Below are positions 1-9,605 of a stretch of DNA of 46,609 bases, in pieces. Both the position numbers and the translations under genes were made by a program. The notes under the pieces were generated by a model, which was not told the origin of the DNA, did no database searches, and worked only from the letters and a program-made list of their open reading frames with translations. How positions within the stretch are numbered: the first letter of the stretch is position 1; each line of letters opens with the position of its first letter. Origin of the DNA: an uncultured Pelagibacteraceae bacterium (GTDB lineage Bacteria > Pseudomonadota > Alphaproteobacteria > Pelagibacterales > Pelagibacteraceae); contig CABZHY010000005.1 in the NCBI GenBank assembly GCA_902525565.1, forward strand, positions 1 through 46,609. Reading direction: 5' to 3'.

Positions 1-703
1 GATGAAAAATAGCAAACCTTGAAACAAATCTCTCGTCTTTTAAATCAAGATAGAAATCTGAGATAGCTTCAGCTAAAAACATTCCCTTGTAAATGATAGA
101 CTTAGAGCTCAACGAACAAATATAAAAATTGTTTAAAGATTTTTTAAAAGCTTCGTTTTCTATCTTTCTTCTAGTTTCATAAATTTTTCTTTCTAAATCT
201 TTATTTGTTAGTTCTGGATTATGAGGTTTAAACAATACTTGGATGATTTCAGGCATTGTTTGGAATGCCTTTTCTCCTAAAACTTTTGGATTAACTGGAA
301 CTTGTCTCCAACCGTAAATACTAAAATCATTTTTTGTTAATTCACTTTCAACAATAGTTTTGCAACTTTCTTGTGCTGCGTAATCATTTCGCGGCAGAAA
401 TATCATGCCCACACATATTTCAGAATTGTCATGTGTGTGTCCTGTCACTTCTATCTTTTCAATGAAGAAATCTTTTGGTATTTCAACATGAATTCCTGCT
501 CCATCACCAGTTTTTCCATCGGCATCTACAGCGCCTCTATGCCAAACAGCTTTTAACGCTTCAATACCATACTCTACAACTTGACGAGACTTTTTACCTT
601 CAGTTGATGCAATTATACCAACACCACAAGCATCATGCTCCATGTCTTCTGAATAAACATGATTTTCTTTTAAAAGATGAAGGCTCTTTTTATAATTTTC
701 CAT
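1..703 (-). CDS. gltB: Glutamate synthase large subunit, N-terminal part (partial)
   Basis: Reading the minus strand from the ATG at 703 gives an open frame that runs off the window edge, about 234 codons. The N-terminus carries HDACGVG, the class II glutamine amidotransferase start in which Cys26 becomes the N-terminal nucleophile after removal of a short propeptide; HRGAVDADGKTGDGAG follows, as in GltB. The known role is the glutaminase half plus the FMN/3Fe-4S synthase half of NADPH glutamate synthase, which turns glutamine and 2-oxoglutarate into two glutamates in the cytoplasm. The start overlaps the gltD stop by one base (TAATG), so the two are probably translationally coupled. The C-terminal synthase and glutamate-synthase alpha domains lie outside the window. 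Confidence 0.95.
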   Translation of the reverse strand, partial: MENYKKSLHLLKENHVYSEDMEHDACGVGIIASTEGKKSRQVVEYGIEALKAVWHRGAVDADGKTGDGAGIHVEIPKDFFIEKIEVTGHTHDNSEICVGMIFLPRNDYAAQESCKTIVESELTKNDFSIYGWRQVPVNPKVLGEKAFQTMPEIIQVLFKPHNPELTNKDLERKIYETRRKIENEAFKKSLNNFYICSLSSKSIIYKGMFLAEAISDFYLDLKDERFVSRFAIFH

Positions 704-2142
704 TAAGCCACTCTTTTTTCCATTTTGGATTTGCTCTCTAGATAGGTTTTAATTGAAGCTGCCGCATCTCTTCCATCTTTTATCGCCCAAACAACTAATG
801 ATGCTCCTCTAACTATATCGCCAGCAGCAAACACCCCTTTTATATTTGTTTCCATAGTATCAAAATCTGTTTTAATAGTTCCCCACTTTGTTACTTGTAA
901 TTCACTACTATCAAACAAATTCGGTAAATCCTCAGGATCAAAACCTAGTGCTTTAATAACCATATCTGCTTTTGTTTCGTAACTTGAGCCTTCCTGTATT
1001 TGTGGCTTTCTTCTTCCGGTCTCGTCTGGATCACCTAATTTAATTTGATCTACAATTATTTTTTCTACTTTATTTGTACCTTTAAATTCTTTAGGACTTG
1101 ATAACCAAACAAACTCAACACCTTCCTCTTCAGCATTTGCAACTTCTCTTGCAGATCCTGGCATATTTTCTTTATCTCTTCTATACAAACATTTAACAGA
1201 TTTTGCCTTCTGTCTTATAGAAGTTCTTACACAATCCATTGCTGTGTCACCTCCACCGATTACAACAATATCTTTACCTTCTGCATTTAAAATTCCTTTA
1301 TCAAACAACTCAACATCATCTCCTAGACCTTTTTTATTAGATGCTGTTAAAAAATCCATTGCAGGAAAAATATTATCAAGATCATTTCCAGGTAAGTTTA
1401 CTTCTCTTGCTTTATAAACTCCTGTAGCGATTAAAATTGCATCGTGTTTTTTTCTCAATTGATCTAGGCTTGCATCCTTACCAACTTCAAAATTTTGAAT
1501 AAATTCAATTCCTCCATCCTTTAAAAGTTTTGTTCTTCGCTCTACAACTTCTTTTTCTAATTTAAAATTTGGAATTCCATAAATTAATAATCCTCCTGCT
1601 CTATCATATCTATCGTAGACAGTAATTTTATACCCTTTTTTTCTTAATTGTTCTGCAGCAGCTAATCCAGCAGGACCTGCTCCTATAATTCCTACACTTT
1701 GATTTTTTTCATTCGTTACCTTTATTGGTTTTACCCAGCCCTGAGCCCAAGCATTATCTGTAATATATTTTTCTACTGATCCAATAGTTACTGTTCCATG
1801 ACCAGACTGTTCAATTACACAATTTCCCTCGCATAATCTATCTTGGGGGCAAATTCGACCACACACTTCAGGCATATTGTTTGTGCTTTGAGATAATTCA
1901 TATGCCTCTTTTAATCTTCCCTCAGCTGTCAGTTTAAGCCAATCTGGAATGTTATTACTTAAAGGACAATGAACTTGGCAAAAAGGTACTCCACATTGCG
2001 AACACCTACTTGACTGTTCTTTGGCTTTTTCATTGATATACTCGTCATAAATTTCGTTAAAATCTTTCTTTCTCGTATCAACTTCTCTTTTAGGTGGAGT
2101 TTGTTGACCTATTTTAACAAATTTGAGCATTTTATCTGTCAT
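703..2142 (-). CDS. gltD: Glutamate synthase small subunit (NADPH)
   Basis: This 479-residue protein has the GltD layout. Eight N-terminal cysteines sit in two clusters (C47, C50, C55, C59 and C94, C98, C104, C108) that ligate 4Fe-4S clusters. A FAD Rossmann motif GAGPAG lies at about 154-159 and a second nucleotide-binding motif GGGDTAMDC lies near 300. In the known complex it takes electrons from NADPH and passes them to GltB for glutamate synthesis. Length is normal for the family. It is the upstream gene of the pair, so the order is gltD-gltB, the reverse of the gltB-gltD order in E. coli. It is divergent from uppP across a 183-bp spacer with two inverted repeats that may hold its control region. 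Confidence 0.97.
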   Translation of the reverse strand: MTDKMLKFVKIGQQTPPKREVDTRKKDFNEIYDEYINEKAKEQSSRCSQCGVPFCQVHCPLSNNIPDWLKLTAEGRLKEAYELSQSTNNMPEVCGRICPQDRLCEGNCVIEQSGHGTVTIGSVEKYITDNAWAQGWVKPIKVTNEKNQSVGIIGAGPAGLAAAEQLRKKGYKITVYDRYDRAGGLLIYGIPNFKLEKEVVERRTKLLKDGGIEFIQNFEVGKDASLDQLRKKHDAILIATGVYKAREVNLPGNDLDNIFPAMDFLTASNKKGLGDDVELFDKGILNAEGKDIVVIGGGDTAMDCVRTSIRQKAKSVKCLYRRDKENMPGSAREVANAEEEGVEFVWLSSPKEFKGTNKVEKIIVDQIKLGDPDETGRRKPQIQEGSSYETKADMVIKALGFDPEDLPNLFDSSELQVTKWGTIKTDFDTMETNIKGVFAAGDIVRGASLVVWAIKDGRDAAASIKTYLESKSKMEKRVA

Positions 2143-2325
2143 AATATTATTTAAGTTTTGGCAAAATATACCTTGATTTATGTATATAAAGCATAAAATA
2201 GGTCATAAATATTGACCTTAATTTTTAAATTATTACCGCCAATTAATACGTTTTTAATTATTGCATAGCTATTATGCTTAAATCGAATTGTTTTAAATAA
2301 ATACTTTATAAGTTACGAAGAAACA
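2143..2325. promoter_or_regulatory. Divergent gltD/uppP control region with two inverted repeats
   Basis: One of the longer gene-free spacers here. It contains AGGTCA at 2200-2205 and its exact complement TGACCT at 2213-2218, separated by seven A/T bases. A second pair is GCATA at 2263-2267 and TATGC at 2273-2277. Both could be binding sites for dimeric regulators of glutamate synthase or uppP; that is inference, as neither matches an operator I can name. No clear sigma-70 pair or riboswitch fold was recognised. Confidence 0.35.
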
Positions 2326-3090
2326 ATGTTTCAAAATATTATAGAAGTTTTAATTCTCTCCGCAATTCAAGGAATATCTGAATTTCTTCCTATTAGTTCT
2401 TCTGCTCATTTAATTTTGGTTTCTACTTTATATGAATTTAAATCTAGTTCTTTGCTTATTGATATCAGTCTCCATCTAGGTTCACTAATAGCTATAATTT
2501 ATTTTTTTAAAGATGAATTGTTTGATATCAGAAAAAATAAAAGAATTTTAAATTTAATTGTATTAGGATCTATTCCATTAATAATTGTTGGATACATACT
2601 TTATAGTACAAATTTAATTTATCAGTTAAGAAATTTAGAAGTCATTGCTTGGACTACTTTAATATTCGCAATTATTTTATACATCTCAGACAAAAATCGA
2701 TTTGATAAAAAAATTTCTTCAAATTTAAATTTTCAGTCAATAATATTTATAGGTGTTTTCCAAATTTTCTCTCTTGTACCCGGAGTGAGTAGGGCAGGAA
2801 TTACTATAACAGCTGCGAGAATTTTAAAATTTAATAGAGTAGATTCAAGTAAGATATCTTTTTTACTTTCAATCCCAGCATTAGCTGGAGCTAGTGTCTT
2901 AAGCTTAAAAGATATTTTTGAACAATCAATTCAGTTTAATTACTTAGTTGTTATCGCAATTATATCTTCTTTTATTTTTTCTTTTCTAACAGTTAAATTC
3001 TTTTTAATTTATATAAATAAATTTTCAATGAATGCGTTTGTAATTTATAGAATAATAATTGCTTTGATTTTATTTAGTTTAGTTTATTAA
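2326..3090 (+). CDS. uppP: Undecaprenyl-diphosphatase
   Basis: A 254-residue multi-pass membrane protein of the UppP/BacA family. The family signatures are visible: GISEFLPISSSAHL near residues 16-29, holding the catalytic Glu19 and Ser-rich loop, and PGVSRAGITI in the second half, holding the conserved Arg. The known reaction removes a phosphate from undecaprenyl diphosphate on the outer face of the inner membrane, recycling the lipid carrier for peptidoglycan and other wall polymers. It is slightly shorter than the E. coli protein (273 residues). The ATG follows the divergent spacer; the 3' end overlaps the convergent transporter gene by four bases. Confidence 0.95.
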   Translation: MFQNIIEVLILSAIQGISEFLPISSSAHLILVSTLYEFKSSSLLIDISLHLGSLIAIIYFFKDELFDIRKNKRILNLIVLGSIPLIIVGYILYSTNLIYQLRNLEVIAWTTLIFAIILYISDKNRFDKKISSNLNFQSIIFIGVFQIFSLVPGVSRAGITITAARILKFNRVDSSKISFLLSIPALAGASVLSLKDIFEQSIQFNYLVVIAIISSFIFSFLTVKFFLIYINKFSMNAFVIYRIIIALILFSLVY

Positions 3091-3980
3091 GTATATTTCT
3101 TCTTAATTAAAGGGAGTAATTGAGATAAGAGAACTCCACATAGAATAAAAAAGCATCCAAGTAAATTATTAACATCTAGAATTTGATTTAAAATAAACCA
3201 AGCAGCTATAGTCGCAAATACACCTTCAAGTGAAAATATTATAGCTGCTGGTGCAGGTGTAATATTTCTTTGTGCATAAATTTGTAGAACAAATGCAAAT
3301 CCGCCAGATAATATACCTGCATATAAAATTGAATAAATTTCCATTAAAATATTACTCAAAATAAATTCTTCATAAATAATTCCAATTATAAATGAAAAAA
3401 TAGCCACAATTAAAGTCTGTGCAGCTCCTAAAGTAAGTGGAAGATTGTATTTAGTTATAATGATCCCAGTAAAAATAATATGAGTGCTCCAAAATAAAGC
3501 TCCTAGAACAACTAAAGTATCTCCTAATCTTACTGTTGCATCATGAAAATTTGTTAATAAATATCCTCCAATTAAACATAGAACTACAGAAGGCCATACA
3601 CTCCAATGCATTGATTTTTTACCAAACAAAAAAATGATAATCGGTACCATTGGCACATAAAAAATTGTAAAAAAAGCAGCATTTGCAACATCTGTATAAA
3701 GCAAAGCAACTTGTTGAAGTGCAGAACCTAAAAATAAAGAAATTCCAATTAACAATGAATAAATTATGAAAGTTTTTTTATCTAATTTAAATTCTGATTT
3801 AAAATTTTTTAATTCAAATAAAATCAAAAGTGGAGTTATGGCTAAAAAACCAACAAAAAACCTCACAGCATTAAATGTAAAAGGGCCAATATTGTCCATG
3901 CCTGTGTCTTGGGCAATAAAAGTTGTTCCCCAAATGAAAGTGCACAATAAGGCACTAAATAATGATATGGATTTACTCAT
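3087..3980 (-). CDS. EamA/DMT-family inner-membrane transporter
   Basis: The 297-residue protein is almost wholly hydrophobic, with about ten predicted membrane segments arranged as two EamA repeats. The first contains FIWGTTFIAQDTGMDNIGPFTFNAVRFFVGF, described here only as the typical W-G-T/F pattern followed by a conserved RF. The second contains SLEGVFATIAAWFIL close to the C-terminus, also typical. Family members are drug/metabolite exporters of varied substrate (amino acids, nucleotides, organic acids); the substrate cannot be told from sequence. It lies six bases downstream of aceF on the same strand, so it may be cotranscribed with pyruvate dehydrogenase, a position often held by lpd in other bacteria. 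Confidence 0.88.
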   Translation of the reverse strand: MSKSISLFSALLCTFIWGTTFIAQDTGMDNIGPFTFNAVRFFVGFLAITPLLILFELKNFKSEFKLDKKTFIIYSLLIGISLFLGSALQQVALLYTDVANAAFFTIFYVPMVPIIIFLFGKKSMHWSVWPSVVLCLIGGYLLTNFHDATVRLGDTLVVLGALFWSTHIIFTGIIITKYNLPLTLGAAQTLIVAIFSFIIGIIYEEFILSNILMEIYSILYAGILSGGFAFVLQIYAQRNITPAPAAIIFSLEGVFATIAAWFILNQILDVNNLLGCFFILCGVLLSQLLPLIKKKYT

Positions 3981-3986
3981 TTTTAA

Positions 3987-5249
3987 TTAGACAGCTAGTT
4001 TATAAGCAAAATTTTTGCCTAAGTTTTCTTTTAGATCATTATTAAACCTAGCTGCTTCTGCACCATCAATAATTCTGTGATCATAAGATAAAGAAATTGG
4101 GAGCATAGTCCTGGTTTGAAACTTACCATTCATAAAAATTTGTTTTTTTTCTGATCTTCCTACTCCTAATATAGCAACTTCAGGATAATTAATTATAGGG
4201 GTAAAAAACGAACCTCCTATACCACCTAAACTCGTAATCGTCATCGAGCCACCAAATAATTCTTTTTTATCAATTTTTAAATTTCTACAAAGTTCACTTA
4301 CCTCTTTTAATTCTTTACTTATAAGAGAAATTTTTTTGTTATTTGCATTTCTAATTTTTGGAACCATTAATCCATTTGGTGTGTCAACTGCTATCCCGAT
4401 ATGGTAATATTTTTTTAAAGTCATTTTTCCAGTCTCAATTTCGTCGATAGAAGAATTAAAACTAGGAAATTTCTTAAGAGATGCTACTAAAGCCTTTATT
4501 ATAAATGCTAGAGGTGTAATTTTAATTTTTTCTCCAGTATACATATCTGTTAATGAACTTCTAAAACTTTCCATCTCCGTTATGTCGGCTTCATCGTGAT
4601 TTGTAACATGAGGAATTGTTGTCCATGAATTTGTAAGATATTTTGATGATAATTTTTTTACTCTTGGTATGTCTTTAATTTCTATTTCACCAAAATCAGA
4701 ATGTTCAAATTCGTTTTTAATTTTATCTGGTTGTGTATCTTTTGTTACAACTGTGGTTTTTGAGTTAGATGAAACAAATTTTTTAATATCATCTTCAATA
4801 ACTCTGCCATCTCTCTGGCTCCCGGCTACTTGATTAATATCTACACCAAGTTCTCTAGCAAATTTTCTAGCTTTTGGACTTGCAGATGAAATGTCTGAAA
4901 TATTATTTTTAGAAAAAGTTTTTTCTTGGATTTCAGGTTTTGTTACCTCAATATTTTTTGACTCTTTTTCAATTTCTGGTTTATCTTTAACCTCTTCCTT
5001 TTTAACTTTTAAATCACTTTCTACAGTTAAGATTAAGTCGCCCTCAGAAACTTTGTCTCCTACTTTTATTTTTAAATTTTTAATTTTACCTTCTAAATTT
5101 GAGGGTATTTCTACGCTAGATTTATCACTTTCGATTGTTATTAAAGCATCATTTTTTTTAATTGATTGACCTTCAGAAACTAATACCTCAATTACCTCTA
5201 CATCTTTGAAATCTCCAATATTAGGTACTTTAATCTCAGTTTCTGACAT
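3987..5249 (-). CDS. aceF: Pyruvate dehydrogenase E2, dihydrolipoamide acetyltransferase
   Basis: Domain order over 420 residues: one lipoyl domain at about 3-78 with the modified lysine K43 in the ESDKSSVEIPS motif; a charged Lys/Glu linker; a peripheral subunit-binding domain at about 123-160 (ASPKARKFARELGVD); and the acetyltransferase core with the catalytic HRIIDG motif, H391 and D395. It moves the acetyl group from E1 to CoA. E. coli AceF has three lipoyl domains in about 630 residues; here there is only one, but E1 upstream carries a second copy. Its ATG directly abuts the aceE stop codon with no spacer, which implies coupled translation and near-equal output. Confidence 0.96.
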   Translation of the reverse strand: MSETEIKVPNIGDFKDVEVIEVLVSEGQSIKKNDALITIESDKSSVEIPSNLEGKIKNLKIKVGDKVSEGDLILTVESDLKVKKEEVKDKPEIEKESKNIEVTKPEIQEKTFSKNNISDISSASPKARKFARELGVDINQVAGSQRDGRVIEDDIKKFVSSNSKTTVVTKDTQPDKIKNEFEHSDFGEIEIKDIPRVKKLSSKYLTNSWTTIPHVTNHDEADITEMESFRSSLTDMYTGEKIKITPLAFIIKALVASLKKFPSFNSSIDEIETGKMTLKKYYHIGIAVDTPNGLMVPKIRNANNKKISLISKELKEVSELCRNLKIDKKELFGGSMTITSLGGIGGSFFTPIINYPEVAILGVGRSEKKQIFMNGKFQTRTMLPISLSYDHRIIDGAEAARFNNDLKENLGKNFAYKLAV

Positions 5250-8200
5250 TTATAATTTCGTTGGCATTGGTTTGTTGCTGTCAATATTATACTTCTTCAT
5301 TGCATCTTTTGCATATTTAGAAGTTATAAGCTGTTCTTTTGCCAAAATACTTAAACCGTAAGCAACCAAATGTTCTTTATCTACCTCAAAAAATTTTCTT
5401 AAATTTTTTCTTGTATCACTTCTTCCAAAACCATCTGCTCCTAATGAATAAAAACTTTTATTAGTATAAGATCTGATTTGATCTGAATTCATTCTCATAT
5501 AATCAGATGCAGCCATAATTGGGCCCTCTGTTTGGCCTAGGCATTGCTCAACATAAGATTTTTTGGGTTCTTTATCAGGATTTAAAAGATTATATCTTTC
5601 TACCTCCATCCCATCTTTTCTTAATTCATTAAAACTTGTTACACTCCATATCTCGCTGTCAATTTGATAATCATTTTGCAAAATCTCTGCAGCAGACATC
5701 ATTTCTCTTAAGATTGTTCCTGATCCTAAAAGTTGAATTTTATTTTTTTTATATTTATTAAATTCTTTAATTTTATACATGCCCTTTAAGATACCTTCTT
5801 CACAAATCTTATCTTTAGGCATTTCTGGGTGAGAGTAATTTTCATTCATTGTTGTAATGTAATAAAAGACATTTTCATTTTTCTCATGCATTCTCCTTAG
5901 ACCTTCTCGAAAAATTACCGCTAATTCATAATGAAATGTAGGATCATAAGTTACACAATTTGGAATAGTTGATGCAATTAAATGACTATGCCCATCCTGG
6001 TGTTGTAAGCCTTCTCCAGCTAGCGTTGTTCTTCCAGCTGTTGCACCCACCAAAAATCCTCTAGCCTGACTATCTCCAGCTGCCCAAGCTAGATCTCCTA
6101 CTCTTTGGAAACCAAACATTGAATAAAAAATATAAATTGGGATCATTTCGATATCGTGATTAGTATATGCAGTGGCAGCAGCAATCCATGAAGACATAGC
6201 GCCTGCTTCATTGATACCTTCCTCTAAAACTTGACCACTTTTATCTTCTCTATAAGAACTTAATTGAGCTGCATCCTCAGGTTCATATTTTTGTCCTTCA
6301 TGAGCATAAATCCCTATTTTTTGAAAAAATCCTTCCATGCCAAACGTTCTTGCTTCGTCAGGGATAATAGGGACGAGTCTAGGAGATATATTTTTATCCC
6401 TTAATAAATTTGTTAACATTCTCACAAGTGCCATAGTAGTAGACATTTGTTTTTCACCAGTTGATACTTTCATAAAATCGAAAATATCCTTCGAAGGCGC
6501 TTTAATTGGTTTAGCGAAAGTTGAACGTTCGGGTAAATATCCACCTAATTTAATTCTTTTTTCTTTTATGTATTTTGTTTCTGGAGATTTCTCGTCAGGT
6601 CTAAAATATTCAATATTTCTTACCTGTTCGTCTGTTAAGGGAACATCAAATCGATCTCTATAATACATCAAATCATCAACATCTAACTTTTTAGTTTGGT
6701 GGGTAGTATTCACACTTTCACCGGACTTCCCCATACCATACCCTTTAATAGTTTTTGCGATAATTACTGTTGGAGTTCCTTGATGTTTGGTTGCTTGATC
6801 ATAAGCAGCAAAAACTTTATGAGGATCATGTCCACCTCTATTAAGTCTCCAAATATCTGTATCTGACATACTTGATACTAATTGAAGTGTTTCAGGATAT
6901 TTTCCAAAAAATTTTTCTCTAACGTAAGCACCATCTCTTGCTTTCATTGCCTGGTATTCACCATCAACTGTCTCATTCATGGCTTTAACTAAATAACCAG
7001 TTTTATCATTTGCAATTAATGAATCCCAGTACGATCCCCAAATAACTTTTATTACATTCCAGCCTGATCCCCTGAAACTTCCTTCGAGCTCTTGAATAAT
7101 TTTTCCATTACCTCTTACTGGTCCATCTAATCTTTGAAGATTACAATTAATTACAAATATTAAATTATCTAAATTTTCTCTAGCAGCTAATCCAATAGCT
7201 CCCATTGACTCAGGTTCGTCCATTTCTCCGTCACCTAAAAAAGCCCAAACTTTCCTTCCTTCATCTTTAATTAAACCTCTATTAATTAAATATTTCATGT
7301 ACCTAGCTTGATATATAGCAAGCATAGGGCCTAACCCCATAGATACTGTAGGGAACTGCCAAAATTTTGGCATTAACCAAGGGTGTGGATAAGAAGATAA
7401 ACCTCCAGGCTTTACCTCTTGTCTAAAACTATCTAATTGTTTTTCGTTTAATCTGCCTTCTAAGAATGCTCTTGCATACATTCCAGGTGCACTATGTCCT
7501 TGAAAATAAATTAGATCCCCGCCAAATTTGTTATTTTTTGCTCTCCAAAAATGATTCATCCCTACGTCATATAAAGTTGCAGCAGAAGCAAATGTACCAA
7601 TATGTCCACCAAGCTCAGGATATTTTTTATTTGCTCGAACCACCATTGCGGCTGCATTCCACCTAATTAACGATCTAATTCTTCTTTCAATATTTTGATC
7701 ACCACTAGACTTTACTTCAGCCTCAGGAGGTATTGTATTAATGTAGGGAGTATTTTGAGTATAGGGAATATTTGCTCCTTCACGATAAGCTTTATTAATT
7801 AATTCTTTTATTAAAAAATGGGCTCTGTGATTTCCATCTTTGGAAATTACCGCAGATAAAGACTCCAACCAATCTCGAGTTTCAAGTGGATCGATATCAG
7901 AACCATTAACAACTTGGATTGTAGATTGTTTTTTCTCTACTACTGGATCTTTAATAATTTTTTTTTCCTCTTTTTTTTGAGCCATTGCCTCCTCTGCTTG
8001 TTTAATAATGTTTTCTGTATCTTTTGGAAGAGTGCTTTCAGATGATGTTTTTGATGATGATGTAAGATTGAGCAATAAATCTCCCTTAGAAACTTTATCA
8101 CCAACTTTAACTGCTATATTATCTATTTTTCCAGCAACTGTAGAGGGAATTTCTACGCTTGATTTATCACTCTCAATTGTGACTATCGGATCATTTTCTT

Positions 8201-8288
8201 TGATTTGATCACCAGGTTTTACAAGTATCTCTATTACCTCAACATTTTCAAAATCACCAATGTCAGGTACAAGTAATTTTTCGTTCAT
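5250..8288 (-). CDS. aceE: Pyruvate dehydrogenase E1 (homodimeric) with N-terminal lipoyl domain
   Basis: A 1012-residue protein, about 125 longer than E. coli AceE (887). Residues 1-77 form a complete lipoyl domain with K42 in the same ESDKSSVEIPS motif as aceF; 78-130 is a Ser/Lys/Glu linker; from about 131 (DIDPLETRDW) the protein matches AceE to its end. The thiamine-diphosphate motif GDGEMDEPES is near residue 350 and NLQRLDGPV follows. It decarboxylates pyruvate and reductively acetylates lipoyl groups. The lipoyl domain is in frame with no stop or shift. It is the first gene of an aceE-aceF unit; no lpd (E3) is next to it in the window. The promoter probably lies in the 129-bp A/T-rich spacer upstream. 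Confidence 0.96.
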   Translation of the reverse strand: MNEKLLVPDIGDFENVEVIEILVKPGDQIKENDPIVTIESDKSSVEIPSTVAGKIDNIAVKVGDKVSKGDLLLNLTSSSKTSSESTLPKDTENIIKQAEEAMAQKKEEKKIIKDPVVEKKQSTIQVVNGSDIDPLETRDWLESLSAVISKDGNHRAHFLIKELINKAYREGANIPYTQNTPYINTIPPEAEVKSSGDQNIERRIRSLIRWNAAAMVVRANKKYPELGGHIGTFASAATLYDVGMNHFWRAKNNKFGGDLIYFQGHSAPGMYARAFLEGRLNEKQLDSFRQEVKPGGLSSYPHPWLMPKFWQFPTVSMGLGPMLAIYQARYMKYLINRGLIKDEGRKVWAFLGDGEMDEPESMGAIGLAARENLDNLIFVINCNLQRLDGPVRGNGKIIQELEGSFRGSGWNVIKVIWGSYWDSLIANDKTGYLVKAMNETVDGEYQAMKARDGAYVREKFFGKYPETLQLVSSMSDTDIWRLNRGGHDPHKVFAAYDQATKHQGTPTVIIAKTIKGYGMGKSGESVNTTHQTKKLDVDDLMYYRDRFDVPLTDEQVRNIEYFRPDEKSPETKYIKEKRIKLGGYLPERSTFAKPIKAPSKDIFDFMKVSTGEKQMSTTMALVRMLTNLLRDKNISPRLVPIIPDEARTFGMEGFFQKIGIYAHEGQKYEPEDAAQLSSYREDKSGQVLEEGINEAGAMSSWIAAATAYTNHDIEMIPIYIFYSMFGFQRVGDLAWAAGDSQARGFLVGATAGRTTLAGEGLQHQDGHSHLIASTIPNCVTYDPTFHYELAVIFREGLRRMHEKNENVFYYITTMNENYSHPEMPKDKICEEGILKGMYKIKEFNKYKKNKIQLLGSGTILREMMSAAEILQNDYQIDSEIWSVTSFNELRKDGMEVERYNLLNPDKEPKKSYVEQCLGQTEGPIMAASDYMRMNSDQIRSYTNKSFYSLGADGFGRSDTRKNLRKFFEVDKEHLVAYGLSILAKEQLITSKYAKDAMKKYNIDSNKPMPTKL

Positions 8289-8417
8289 TTTTTAAAGTGT
8301 TTTATATACCCAAAAAAACTTTATTAAATTTAATTTTATCACATTAATTAGCTTTTTTTAGTTAATCTTATATTTTTATTGCACAAAAAATAAAAAAATA
8401 AATGAAATTGAAGCTTT

Positions 8418-9605
8418 TTAGCTTCTCTCAATACACATGGCTATTCCCATACCACCGCCTATACAGAGTGCCGCACAACCTTTTTTTTTATCTTGTTTTA
8501 TCATTTCATAAATTAGTGTAACCAAAATTCTTGACCCGGAAGCTCCGATCGGATGACCTAAAGCAATTGCTCCTCCATTGACATTAACTTTTTTCTCAGG
8601 AATTTTTAGTTCTTTAATTACTGCAATACTTTGTGCTGCAAACGCTTCATTAATTTCAAATAAGTCAACTTCATCAATATTCCAACTTGCTTTAGATAAA
8701 GCTGCTTGAATTGAAGGTATAGGTCCCAGACCCATTAATGAAGGCTCAATACCACAAGTAGCCCAAGACACAATTTTAACTAATGGCTCTAAGGATTTTT
8801 TTTCTGCTTGCTTTCTAGACATCAAAACTAAGGCTGCTGCACCATCATTTATACCCGAGGAATTTCCAGGTGTCACAGTCCCATTTTCTTTGAATACTGT
8901 TTTTAATTTTTTTAAATCATCAATATTTAAATTATCTCTAGGATGTTCATCTTTTTCAAAAATAAATTTTTTTTCACCATCTTCAATATGTAATTTGATC
9001 AGTTCGTCTTTAAATTTATTTTCACTATAAGCTTTTTCTGTTTTTTTCTGAGAATTTAAGGAAAAATTATCTTGTTCATCTCTTGAAATTTTATATTTCT
9101 CAGCAACGTTCTCAGCTGTAACACCCATATGATAATCGTTAAATGAGTCTAATAGACCGTCTTTAATCATTGTATCTACTAATTTTTTTTCAGAAAATTT
9201 TTTGTCCTCTCTATAATAAATTGCGTGAGTTGCTCTGGACATATTTTCTTGACCTCCTGTAACAACTATTTGATTTTCTTTTAACTTGATTGATTGATAC
9301 CCAGAAACAACTGATCTTAATCCAGACCCACAAACCTGATTAACAATATGAGCAGGTTTTGAAACTGGTACTCCAGCTGCAATCGAAGCCTGTCTAGCAG
9401 GATTTTGACCAAGCCCAGAAGTTAAAACATGACCCATAATTACTTCATCAATCTCCTCTACATCTAATTTTGATTTATAAATTACTTCTTTAATTGCTAT
9501 CGACCCTAATTTTGATGCACTAAGATTTTTTAAAGAACCTTTGTATCTTCCAATTGGAGTTCTTAGTGCAGAAGTAATAACAACATCGTCAAAGTTTTTG
9601 GTCAT
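8418..9605 (-). CDS. Acetyl-CoA acetyltransferase (thiolase)
   Basis: A 395-residue thiolase of normal length. The acyl-accepting Cys92 is in NQVCGSGLRS, His351 in GHPIGASG, and the second active cysteine C381 in ALCIGGGMG. Family members condense two acetyl-CoA to acetoacetyl-CoA or run the reverse cleavage; the sequence is closest in style to biosynthetic PhaA/AtoB enzymes, but substrate range cannot be fixed. The downstream remnant of acetoacetyl-CoA synthetase at 11134-11322 suggests the ancestor also had an acetoacetate-activating step. A GAAGC/GCTTC inverted repeat overlaps its stop codon. Its start is enclosed by strong inverted repeats (see 9589-9656). Confidence 0.93.
   Translation of the reverse strand: MTKNFDDVVITSALRTPIGRYKGSLKNLSASKLGSIAIKEVIYKSKLDVEEIDEVIMGHVLTSGLGQNPARQASIAAGVPVSKPAHIVNQVCGSGLRSVVSGYQSIKLKENQIVVTGGQENMSRATHAIYYREDKKFSEKKLVDTMIKDGLLDSFNDYHMGVTAENVAEKYKISRDEQDNFSLNSQKKTEKAYSENKFKDELIKLHIEDGEKKFIFEKDEHPRDNLNIDDLKKLKTVFKENGTVTPGNSSGINDGAAALVLMSRKQAEKKSLEPLVKIVSWATCGIEPSLMGLGPIPSIQAALSKASWNIDEVDLFEINEAFAAQSIAVIKELKIPEKKVNVNGGAIALGHPIGASGSRILVTLIYEMIKQDKKKGCAALCIGGGMGIAMCIERS

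Noticed and set aside
8410-8425. Terminator at the thiolase 3' end (GAAGC/GCTTC)
   Set aside because: Short stem overlapping the stop codon and not followed directly by a T-run on the minus strand; too weak to call.
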